Below, piece after piece: positions 19,530 to 27,774 of a stretch of DNA of 64,000 bases. Source of the DNA: Aurantiochytrium sp. KH105 (Eukaryota; Sar; Bigyra; Thraustochytrida; Thraustochytriidae); NCBI GenBank assembly GCA_003116975.1, contig BGKB01000083.1, positions 68,603 through 132,602 on the forward strand. Reading direction: 5' to 3'. Under the pieces are notes generated by a model that was given only the letters and a program-made list of their open reading frames with translations, was not told the origin of the DNA and made no database searches. Within the stretch, counting starts at the first letter, position 1, and each line of letters starts with the position of its first letter. A program made the translations under genes and the position numbers.

Positions 19530-22500
19530 ATGGACGCCACCTCCGGCATCGCGCTCGTGCTGCAGCTTGCGCGAGACGGCGTCTCCCTTCTGGAGAGCGC
19601 CGTAGCATGCAAGCGACAGGCAGCGCGCCTCCAGCGCGCGCTCTCGCAGTTTGCCCCCCGTCTTGAGCAGCTGCGCGAGACGGACCTTAACGTAGCTCAG
19701 CTCGAAGCGGAGCTGCGCAGCCTTCTCGACCTTCTGAAGCCGTACTTCGGCGATACTGCTCGCAGCGGCCTTGCCGCTAAAACGCTCTTGCTCTTCCAGG
19801 TGAAAGCCATCCGGCAAGCACTTGCAAAGGCGGAGCAACATCTTCAAACATGCCTTCAACTCTGTCAGCTAGATCGGCAACCTGGGCAGCTTCGGGGACT
19901 CTGGCAGAGTCGAACTGCTGCAAGGCTCGCTGAAGAGGCCAAGGACGACGAAGATGCGCGGAATGAACTGCAACGCCTACTTGAAACTTTGCAAAGGCGT
20001 GGCCTCCTCAATAGTGCTTCAGAAGAAATCCTCTCGCTTCTTCAAGAAAATCCCGACATGGACGCCGGAGCTCTCTTTGAAGGACGTCTCGGGACTCGCC
20101 GTCAGCGCCGAGCTCTGGGGCGTCTCACAACCAGTCTTACTCGGGCCGAAGAGGTCGAGGCTGCTTCGCTTGGAAGAGATCAAGTCTTCATTAAGTCTCC
20201 GTTGCAGGTTCTTGGTGAAGGCCAATTCGGCCAGGTCGTTCTCGGCGTACTTCGACGCGATGATGGATCGGAAGTCGAGACTGCAATCAAGCGCGTCAAC
20301 CCTGACGGCCGCGGCATGCAGTTCTGGGAGCAGCAAGCTCTTATGCGCGAAGCCGCGAGCTTGAATGGTCTCAAGCATGCCAATATTGTCTGTCTCCTCG
20401 GAACGTGCATTCTCCAGAACCGCTTTCATCTTGTCATGGACAAGTGCGACATGTCGCTGTACGATCTCTTGTACCAAGGGGAGGCCGACGCGATGTCAGC
20501 ACTGACTCTTGACGATAAAGAAGCCATCCTGCGTGGGATCGCTCGCGGTCTAGATTACCTTCATGGCAAATCGGTGCTGCACCGTGACCTTAAGCCAGCC
20601 AATATCCTGCTCAACCACAACCTTGGTCTCGTCAAGCTGGCGGACTTTGGGCTCGCCACGCAGCTCGAGGCCAACAGTAGTGTCGCCAACACCGTCTCAT
20701 TTGCTGGGACACCTGTTTATATGGCACCTGAAGTTCTGCAGGTGCCTGCCCGATGGACAACGCGCGCGGATGTCTATGCTTTCGGTATAGTCATGTGGGA
20801 GGTCTACCATGGCAGATCGCCTTTTGCACGGGTGCGCTCGATCATGGATCTACAGACCCGAGTGTTGAACGGAGAGCGACCCATCATTTCTGACGAGATT
20901 GTAGTGCGTCCGTGGGTCGTGCCTCTGATACAGCGGTGCTGGGAGCATGACCCGGAAAACCGCCCACTTGCATCTGAGCTCCTAAAAATCTTTGAAGGTC
21001 GCAAGAATGTACGTCGATCGGCACGTCTCATTCGTGGTATGGTGTCAGTGTTTTCGCGACGCCGCAACGGCCAGAATGTCGCAGAAAGCACAAGCACCGA
21101 ACTTGTGCAGAGTCTCGCACGCGAGGTGTCACAGAAGTCAGATCGGCTTTCGCAAGCGCTCGACGCACTTCGCGAGATCCTCGAGCAGGAGTACCATGCC
21201 GGCGATGGTGACGTGGTGCGTGCAGATGTCCGGTCGCGCGGAATCATTCTAAGCATGAAACGACTTCTTGAACACGACACGGATGTAAACATCCTAACAA
21301 AAGCTCTGTGGGTGCTTCGCTTCGCACTGTCTGGCGCTACGGGCAGACCGTTTCGCATGGCCGCCGTTCACTCGCATGGACTCGACAAGATTGTGGTCAA
21401 CATGTTTCAAGCTTTTCGCGAGCACGAAGATCTTCAAGGAGCAGCTTGCGGGTTTGTCATGGTTGTTGCGAATGCCAGTGACGCCAACGGGGTGAGCCTT
21501 GTACAAGAAATGAAGATTGGCGATGAGATTGTCGCGGCCATGCGCGCGCATTGCACAAGCGAGACCGTGCAAACAGAGGCTTGCGGAGCACTTTGGCATC
21601 TCGCAGAGAACCTTGCTCGCAATATGGAGATTCTCGGGCAAGAGCTCAGGGTTGGCAGAGATATCGCTGAGGCGATGCGCTCGCATCCAGGGAGCCGGAC
21701 CGTGCAAACGAATGCATGCGGAGCTCTTTGGGTACTCGCGATCAATAGCCGCAACCGTATCATTCTTGGTCAAAGACTCAGGGTCGGCAGCTACATTGTC
21801 AGAGCCATGCGAGCTCACCGCACGAGTGTAAAGGTGCAGCAAAATGCGTGTAAAGCTCTTTGGAAGCTTGCAGGTAATACCAACAATCGCGTGATTCTTG
21901 GGCAAGAGCTAAATGCTGGTCAGGCGATCGTCGCGGCCATGCGCAGACATCCAATGAACGAAGGCGTGCAGAACTTTGCTTGCTCTGCTCTTTCTGACCT
22001 CGCAGGCAATGCCCGCAACCGTGTAATTTTGGGCCAAAAACTGAATGCCGGCGAGGTGATTATGGCTGCAATGTGCGCGCATTCCAGGAGTGCGATTGTT
22101 CGGGAGAAAGCCTGTGCAGCTCTTTCGGCTCTCGCAATCGATGGCCGCAACAAAGTAATTCTTGGGCAAGAGCTCAAGGTTGGCAAGGAGATCGCCAAGG
22201 CCATGCGCGAACATCGCACGCGCGAGGGCGTGCAGAAGAATGCATGCCGGGCTATTGGAGCCCTTGCTTGGGATAGTCACAATCGCGAAATACTTGCTCA
22301 AGAGGTCAAGGTCGGCGAGGAGATTGTTGTGGCCATGCGCTCCCATGCTGCGAAAAAGGTCGTGCAGACGCATGCATGCGAGGCGATTTGCAGCCTTGCT
22401 TTGAGCGAGCGGAACAAGGTCATCTTGGGCCAAGAGCTCAACGTTGGCAAGTACATCGCCGAGGCCATGCGCGCGCATCGTAGGTGCGAAAGGGTTCAAC

Positions 22501-22928
22501 AGGAAGCATGTCGTGCTCTCCAGATCCTTGCATTGAATGACCGCAACGAGACCATCCTTGCGCAAGAGTTCAAGGTCGGCAAGGAGATTGCGGCGGCCAT
22601 GCGTGCAAATTATGGGAATGCGAGCGTTCAAGAAAACGCATGTGGAGCTCTTTGGACTCTCTCCTTCAAGAGTCGTAACAAGACCATCCTCGGGCAAGAA
22701 GTCATGGTCGGCAAGGAGATCGTTATGGCCATGCGCACGCACCCTTGGAGCGAAGGCTTGCAAAAGAAAGCGTGCGGCGCTCTTAATAATCTTGCATTCG
22801 ACTCAACCGTGCGATCAGTTCTTCGAAGGCAAGGCGCTGTGCAAGCAGTCCAGCGCACCTGCCAGCGCTTCCCATCGCTTCAAACTGCCAAGGAAGCGAG
22901 AGCGAGACTGAGTCGTGGCAACGTCTGA
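19530..22928 (+). CDS. Protein kinase with C-terminal armadillo-like 44-residue repeats
   Basis: 1,132 residues from the first ATG (an in-frame GTG lies two codons upstream). An alpha-helical N-terminal domain (about 1-120), Leu-rich and amphipathic, resembles the helical adaptors before kinases such as MLKL. The kinase domain (about 225-490) has GEGQFGQV, AIKR, HRDLKPANILL, ADFGLA and GTPVYMAPEV, so it should be active, of tyrosine-kinase-like Ser/Thr type. From about residue 625 an ARM/HEAT-like array follows. One degenerate unit is followed by ten units of about 44 residues with the core AMRxHxxSxxVQxxACxALxxLAxxxRNxxILGQEL, ending about 1,110. Such arrays bind protein partners; the substrate is unknown. 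Confidence 0.85.
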   Translation: MDATSGIALVLQLARDGVSLLESAVACKRQAARLQRALSQFAPRLEQLRETDLNVAQLEAELRSLLDLLKPYFGDTARSGLAAKTLLLFQVKAIRQALAKAEQHLQTCLQLCQLDRQPGQLRGLWQSRTAARLAEEAKDDEDARNELQRLLETLQRRGLLNSASEEILSLLQENPDMDAGALFEGRLGTRRQRRALGRLTTSLTRAEEVEAASLGRDQVFIKSPLQVLGEGQFGQVVLGVLRRDDGSEVETAIKRVNPDGRGMQFWEQQALMREAASLNGLKHANIVCLLGTCILQNRFHLVMDKCDMSLYDLLYQGEADAMSALTLDDKEAILRGIARGLDYLHGKSVLHRDLKPANILLNHNLGLVKLADFGLATQLEANSSVANTVSFAGTPVYMAPEVLQVPARWTTRADVYAFGIVMWEVYHGRSPFARVRSIMDLQTRVLNGERPIISDEIVVRPWVVPLIQRCWEHDPENRPLASELLKIFEGRKNVRRSARLIRGMVSVFSRRRNGQNVAESTSTELVQSLAREVSQKSDRLSQALDALREILEQEYHAGDGDVVRADVRSRGIILSMKRLLEHDTDVNILTKALWVLRFALSGATGRPFRMAAVHSHGLDKIVVNMFQAFREHEDLQGAACGFVMVVANASDANGVSLVQEMKIGDEIVAAMRAHCTSETVQTEACGALWHLAENLARNMEILGQELRVGRDIAEAMRSHPGSRTVQTNACGALWVLAINSRNRIILGQRLRVGSYIVRAMRAHRTSVKVQQNACKALWKLAGNTNNRVILGQELNAGQAIVAAMRRHPMNEGVQNFACSALSDLAGNARNRVILGQKLNAGEVIMAAMCAHSRSAIVREKACAALSALAIDGRNKVILGQELKVGKEIAKAMREHRTREGVQKNACRAIGALAWDSHNREILAQEVKVGEEIVVAMRSHAAKKVVQTHACEAICSLALSERNKVILGQELNVGKYIAEAMRAHRRCERVQQEACRALQILALNDRNETILAQEFKVGKEIAAAMRANYGNASVQENACGALWTLSFKSRNKTILGQEVMVGKEIVMAMRTHPWSEGLQKKACGALNNLAFDSTVRSVLRRQGAVQAVQRTCQRFPSLQTAKEARARLSRGNV
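21528..22830 (+). repeat. Ten in-frame tandem repeats of about 132 bp inside the kinase gene
   Basis: Ten consecutive units of about 132-135 bases code the 44-residue repeats. Runs such as GCCATGCGC, GCATGCGGAGCTCTTTGG and CTTGGGCAAGAGCTCAAGGT recur between units, so the expansion is recognisable in DNA as well as protein. The last unit is the most diverged at its 3' end. Confidence 0.85.
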
Positions 22929-23043
22929 AAAGTTGGAGAATCTCAGATCGTTGCAAGCATAGTCGTCTCTGATCCATTGTCCAAAAACATGCGTCATCTT
23001 TTACACAAAGATGAGACGAATTCTTTAAAAATTAGTTTTGCAG

Positions 23044-23049
23044 AATAAA
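23044..23049 (+). terminator. AATAAA hexamer after the repeat kinase
   Basis: AATAAA lies about 115 bases after the kinase stop, within the 332-base AT-rich spacer (22929-23260) that separates two converging genes. The spacer holds nothing else recognisable. Confidence 0.4.
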
Positions 23050-23260
23050 TGCATTTGTTGAATTTTGTTCGTTCATCTCGATCACCGTTTTGACAACAAC
23101 GCATCATCGAATGACAGAGGACTTTATGGCGTACAGCGGCCGCCTATTTTCACAATAAACACCAGCAAGAAAGTCCATCCTGGTCGTAAAGAAAATTTCC
23201 CGACTTCCCTTCCAACGCGTTAAGCGTGGGGACGAAAACTTTTGCAACGAAGTTGTGGAT

Positions 23261-24457
23261 CTAAACTGCGGACATGGTTTGTTTTCTGGGCTCCGAGCCA
23301 GAGCTGTCTGAGTCCGACGAATGTCCTCGAAAACTATCCGGGGGCGACTTCGCTTCCTCCATTGTAGCGTCGGCACGTTGCTTTCGACGCCGGTAGCGCC
23401 TGGAAACAGCCAAGATCAAAATCAATCCTACGACGACACTCACGATCGATGCTATGACGATAGTTGTGTGAGAAACGGAGGGCATGGTGCCAGATTCTTT
23501 TGCTCCTGAACCAGCAGTACCATGCGTCGTCGGCGCAAAGCTTGGGGCGAGTGTGAAGTTCTGGAGATCGGTTGATTCGATGGGCTGATGGCTAGGTGCA
23601 AGCGTATGCACACTTGGCCAAGTAGTTGGCGTGAGCGTTGGAGCAGTGGTCTGGACAACATCTGGCTGTAAATCCGTCACGTTCGAGATCCATCGCGAGA
23701 GTTTGGAAATACTTGTGTAAATTCCAACGCTACCCAGCTGATTACAGTTGCCTCCCCAAGATGTAATACCGACCTGACGCAAAATACCCGACGAGTCTGT
23801 ACCATACAAGGGTCCTCCACTATCACCTACACAAGTGTTTCGTAACAGAGTGGCGTTTCCTGCGCAAACATTTGTGTCGAACACACGACCACTGTACGTT
23901 TCGTTGCAAGCGGAGAGTTCCACGACGGGAACTGTCGTTTCACGTAGCTCATTCACAAACGAGGTTCCTGCGTCTTCTTCAAAGGTAGCTCCCCAGCCAG
24001 CAACATAGAGAAGACGCCCAGAAGACTCTAACCGCGATATGCTGTTGTTCCAGTTGAGGCGGACGGGTTCGACGTCGGTGACTTCGTCCTCAAGCTCCAA
24101 AACAACAAGGTCATCGCGTACATCCGAGCGTCCGCTCCCAACGGGGGGATACGTATAGTTTGGTGGAAAGTGAGTAGCCTTAACCCTGGCAATAACCGCA
24201 TTACCATCGTCGTCCTCGAGGTTCGTTGTATTGAAGACCAAGCGCTCAGGTATGTAGATGCTTTCCAGACAGTGTCCCGCGGAGAGAGCAAACCTTGGCG
24301 CGATTAGACTTGCGCCGCAAAAATGATCGTTGCCCAATGCGAAAGAGTCTTGCATGGAACCTATCCATGCTAGCGAGTTTTGCGGTACGAGGCTGCCGCC
24401 AATGATGCGCGCTTGCGTCTCCCTCCGCGGTCTTTTCTTGGACCCTTCCTCGCGCAT
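23261..24457 (-). CDS. Trypsin-like (S1) serine protease with C-terminal membrane anchor
   Basis: 398 residues. A basic propeptide ends at Arg17, followed by IIGG, the usual activated N-terminus. The catalytic triad is His62 (LSAGHC), Asp116 (DDLVVLEL) and Ser213 (GDSGGP). The residue six before the Ser, Asp189 in trypsin, is Asn207, so classic Arg/Lys specificity is doubtful. A Thr/Pro-rich stalk follows, then one membrane helix (about 340-362) and a basic cytosolic tail. The enzyme is expected to face outward, yet no signal peptide is visible, and an in-frame TGA lies two codons before this ATG. An upstream exon may be missing, or this start may be wrong. Confidence 0.85.
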   Translation of the reverse strand: MREEGSKKRPRRETQARIIGGSLVPQNSLAWIGSMQDSFALGNDHFCGASLIAPRFALSAGHCLESIYIPERLVFNTTNLEDDDGNAVIARVKATHFPPNYTYPPVGSGRSDVRDDLVVLELEDEVTDVEPVRLNWNNSISRLESSGRLLYVAGWGATFEEDAGTSFVNELRETTVPVVELSACNETYSGRVFDTNVCAGNATLLRNTCVGDSGGPLYGTDSSGILRQVGITSWGGNCNQLGSVGIYTSISKLSRWISNVTDLQPDVVQTTAPTLTPTTWPSVHTLAPSHQPIESTDLQNFTLAPSFAPTTHGTAGSGAKESGTMPSVSHTTIVIASIVSVVVGLILILAVSRRYRRRKQRADATMEEAKSPPDSFRGHSSDSDSSGSEPRKQTMSAV

Positions 24458-25657
24458 TCTGCTTCACTCGTCCTATTGCGCGCTCGTCCCGAACGCTCGA
24501 GCAGGCGAACGCGTGACAGAAGGGCGAGCAAGAGTGCGCCTCTCTCTCTCTCTCTCTCCCTCTCGATCGTTTGGCGTCTCGCAAGGTCTGGCGGTCTTAC
24601 GCCCGCTCTGCGCAGCGCACAAGCAGCCTGCTCGTCTGCCGCCACAAGACTGCCTCACTAACAGAATAAAAAGTACTCTCTGTCAGTCGGTCGCTGAGGC
24701 ATCACTCGCGGCGAAAAGGACTCCCTCTCAGATCAGCCTGAGAAGGAAGGCTCTTTGGCTGAAGGCTCGAATGCTGATGCAGCCTGAACCGGCCGTGTCC
24801 CTCGGCCGGACGGGGATCATGAGAAGGGGTCATTGGAGCGGGGGGAAAGCTTGAATGGCCAGCGGTATGGTGGGTAGTGTTAGTAGTATATACGGAGACT
24901 TGACAGACTCGAAAGTCCGCACTTGCATTTTACAGACCGTGGCGAGGACGCCTCGCTTCGGATCGGTCTGAAACGTGCGAATCCGGGCTTTTCCAGCCGC
25001 ACAACTTCGAAGACGAAAATTTATCGCTTGTACGGGCCGCACGGGGTAGTGGCAATAGGCGCTAATAACATTTTGTTGGAAAGGCGACAGGTTCGCGACT
25101 TCCATGGCTGTGCTCTAGTATCACTTCTCCTATGCATATTATGTCGTGAGGTACGCGTAATACCTGAGTGAAGGTGGATTTTAAACTTTAAGGAATGCAC
25201 GCTTGCGGCACACGTGCAGATTTGGCCGCATTAAGGTCACACTACCTTTCAACTTCAGTTCCCGCCCTTTTTCCTGAAAAAATGCGCCTCACTCCGTCAC
25301 GCACAAAAGTCATATATACGTAGACTCTACAGCTTGCAGCCCGTCTGTGCGAGATGCAAATGACGAGGTGTCTCTTGGTCTGCTCGGGTACTACAACGAG
25401 CACCAAATTGTCAACGACGAAGAAGAAAGAAAGTAAAAGATATCGTAGTTGAGGGATGTTCAGTAACTTTCCGTTTTTATTCCGAGGCAAAAGGATGGCA
25501 ATGCTCTCTAAAGCTTCCTTTTCCAGGATAGTGGCACAAGCACTGTTCGTGATCTGTTTGGATGTTCAAAAAGAAAGAAAAGTATACCACTCACAGTCAG
25601 CGAGGCGCGCAAGATCCGAAGGAGTTTTCCGCTTTTCAGCCCAATCAGAAAAGAACC
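24458..25657. other. Intergenic region between the protease and the SND3-ankyrin gene
   Basis: 1.2 kb. The protease-proximal part has a (CT)n tract at 24541-24562 and may hold an unrecognised upstream exon. The rest is AT-richer with short scattered frames that I do not believe. A TTTATT (minus-strand AATAAA) lies at 25476-25481, downstream of the SND3-ankyrin stop. Confidence 0.5.
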
Positions 25658-26981
25658 TTAGTTAGAAATGGACTCTAGCAACTTTACGAGGGCCTCCGCA
25701 TTCTTCGTCTCCGCTTCAATTTCCACCTTGGCAATGTCGAGCGCTGTAGAGCCGTCAATCGTTTTCGCCTCGAGCAAACGCTTATCGCGACCTTCATCCG
25801 CGCTCGCGTCGTGCTCAAGAAGCGAACGGGCGGCGTCGAGGTTCACGTAGAAGCTGGCCCAATGCAGCGCATTCCAGCCATCAATGTCAGCTTTCAAAGG
25901 GTCTGCACCGGCTTGAAGTAAGTCCTTGATGAGCGGGACGACCTCTTCATAGCAATGACGCGAAAGAGCCATGAGGAGCGTGGTTTGTGTCTCCTTGTGC
26001 TGCACATTTGCCAAATCGGCTTCGATGGCATTTTTCACAGTTTCCTGGAAAAATTTGATCAGGGCATCCGTCTTGAGACCGGACTTGGCAATTTTGTAGG
26101 CGTCGTTGCCCAATTTCGTTTCAAGCGCCTGCGCGGCAGCCTGAACTCCATACTTGACCTCGAGACGGTCTTGCTCGGGCAGAGTCTCCAGTACTTTGTC
26201 CTGGACCTGCTCCTTACTCGCCTTTGCCTTTGCTTTTGCCTTTGCCTCGGGGGCCTTCTGTTGTACCACCTCTTCAGACACCGCGTTCCATGGATTCTCT
26301 GGCCTAAAGCCCATAATGTAGATGAGAAAGAGTTTGCTGCGCAAGAAGCTCACGGGAATAATGATGGACTGCAGCAAGATGGGCTGGTTAAAGCCAAGAA
26401 ACCTGGGGACCGCAAGTGCTACAATGGCACTGATAAAGAGCGATTTCTGCGCTTCCCAGACTTCGTTCTTTTCAAACTCGACCTCAGAAACCTCGACAAA
26501 AGGATCCTCCTTCTTATCCTCGGGAGTCTTTTTGTACTGCTGAGGTCTGATCCAAATCGTTTTGTCGGCTCTGCGATTCTTGTCGATGCAAGATCTGGAA
26601 GCGCACGCGAGATGAAGCGAAGCAATCAATCGTCAGAATTCCTGTGAGCTCCGCGTCGGAATCAACAAGAGGCAAGACTTACTCGATGTAAATGAGGGCG
26701 CCAAGACACGCGAGTGCCTCCGTCATGACGATGATTTGCCCAAAGTTGACGGACTCTGGGGTCCACTCAAAGTTGCGCATGAGGAGCGCGAAAGGCATGG
26801 CAAAGAAGGCCGAGGGAATCTTCTCCAAGAAGTTGCCCTCCTCGGTCTCTCCCGCTGGCACCGCTGCAGCTGCAGACTTCGCCTCGTCGCCTTTCGCTTC
26901 GACGGTCTCCTGCGACACGTCCTTCTCCGCGGCATCGGGCCCCTCGCGCGGCGCGGCGCCGTCTCCCGGTCCCGCCGTCAT
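25658..26981 (-). CDS. SND3/PHO88-like ER membrane protein fused to ankyrin repeats (two exons)
   Basis: Two exons: 26683-26981 and 25658-26594. The 88-nt intron starts GTAAGT and ends CCAG, is in phase (GA|A) and joins ...LIYIE to SCIDKNRR. The product has 411 residues. Residues about 1-60 are an Ala/Glu-rich disordered head. About 60-215 match SND3/PHO88: a first helix (FGQIIVMTEALACLGALIYI), a charged loop, a Glu-rich helix (EVSEVEFEKNEVWEAQKSLF), then FNQPILLQSIIIPVSFLRSK, the counterpart of the yeast NPLFMQSISPVKSAL segment. After a Lys/Ala linker, about three ankyrin repeats occupy 290-411 (DGWNALHWASF, DGSTALDIA). Yeast Snd3 acts in SRP-independent targeting to the ER. A C-terminal ankyrin domain is not part of yeast Pho88 and may bind clients or a targeting factor. 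Confidence 0.75.
26595..26682 (-). other. Spliceosomal intron in the SND3-ankyrin gene
   Basis: 88 bases. The donor is GA|GTAAGT and the acceptor TTCCAG|A. Without splicing, the first exon meets a stop (TAA) overlapping the donor and the second exon has no ATG near its beginning. Removing the intron makes one frame linking both halves of the PHO88 homology. It is the only intron I can place with confidence. Confidence 0.8.
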
Positions 26982-27774
26982 GACGCGTGTGGCGAGCGCT
27001 CTTGCTCGTGCGCGCTCTTGCTCGTGCGCGCTCTTGCTCGTGCGCGCTCGCGCGCTCGCGCGCGCCTCTCCCAAGCCTCGCCCCGAGAACCCGCGCCTCG
27101 CTCGCTCTCCGCGCGCCGGGACGCCGCGCAGGCAGCCGCCGGGGTCTGCTCGCTGGCGGGCGGCTCTGCGCGAGGGCGGCCGCGTCCGCCAGACTCTCCT
27201 GCGCGCGTCGCCTCGATTCCTGAATTGGACGCGGGTCAGCGGCGAATCTGCCTCCCTGGCGCTCTTGGAAGCGCGATGCTTGGGTGCGCCGGCAGGCCCA
27301 GGGCTGAATCTGGGGCTTTCTGTAGGACGACTGCACGCGCGCATGCGCCAGGCCGTCGACGGGGCGGGAATGCCGCCCTGCGGCTGACATCGTGACAGCC
27401 GCGAGATTCTTGGTCCGCGCCTCCGTCGTGGCTCATCAGAGCGCCGCCGCGCATGGCCGGCCAGCTGGACTCGCTCGGCAAGCTGGGGATGAAGGGATTA
27501 TTTGATGGCTGGTGCAGCGGCTGCGGCGACCGCTTGGGCCAAGAGATGGTGCGCAGAGCAGGACCGATGCCGTCTGCAGCTGAGGGCGTCATTTGCATTT
27601 TAGTCAACCTCAGACTCCGGCGCGCTGGTGAAGTGAAGTGAAGTGAAGTGAAGTGAAGTCCAGCGGGCTTGTGGTTGGTCCATTGTCTTTGCAGTTAGTA
27701 GCAAGTTCCTCGGGTGTATCAAGGATAGGAAATCTGAGAAAGTGATCATTTGCATTTCAGAGTGTGTGTGGATT
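26982..27774. other. Upstream region of the SND3-ankyrin gene
   Basis: 793 very GC-rich bases upstream of a minus-strand ATG. Just upstream of the ATG lies a 16-bp unit (GCTCTTGCTCGTGCGC) repeated three times (about 26998-27046). (GTGAA)6 is at 27628-27657. Long open frames occur on both strands, but they are a by-product of high GC. Confidence 0.5.
27628..27657 (+). repeat. (GTGAA)6 pentanucleotide microsatellite
   Basis: Six perfect units, located about 120 bases 3' of the stop of the minus-strand Ser-rich gene. Confidence 0.9.

Noticed and set aside
21528-22830. Regular repeats considered as a CRISPR array
   Set aside because: The units are 132 bases, in frame and coding for armadillo-like helices inside a kinase gene. 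The genome is eukaryotic.
26692-27395. Frames on both strands upstream of the SND3-ankyrin ATG
   Set aside because: They run through a GC-rich spacer with a 16-bp repeat. Only the part from ATG 26981 matches a known family.
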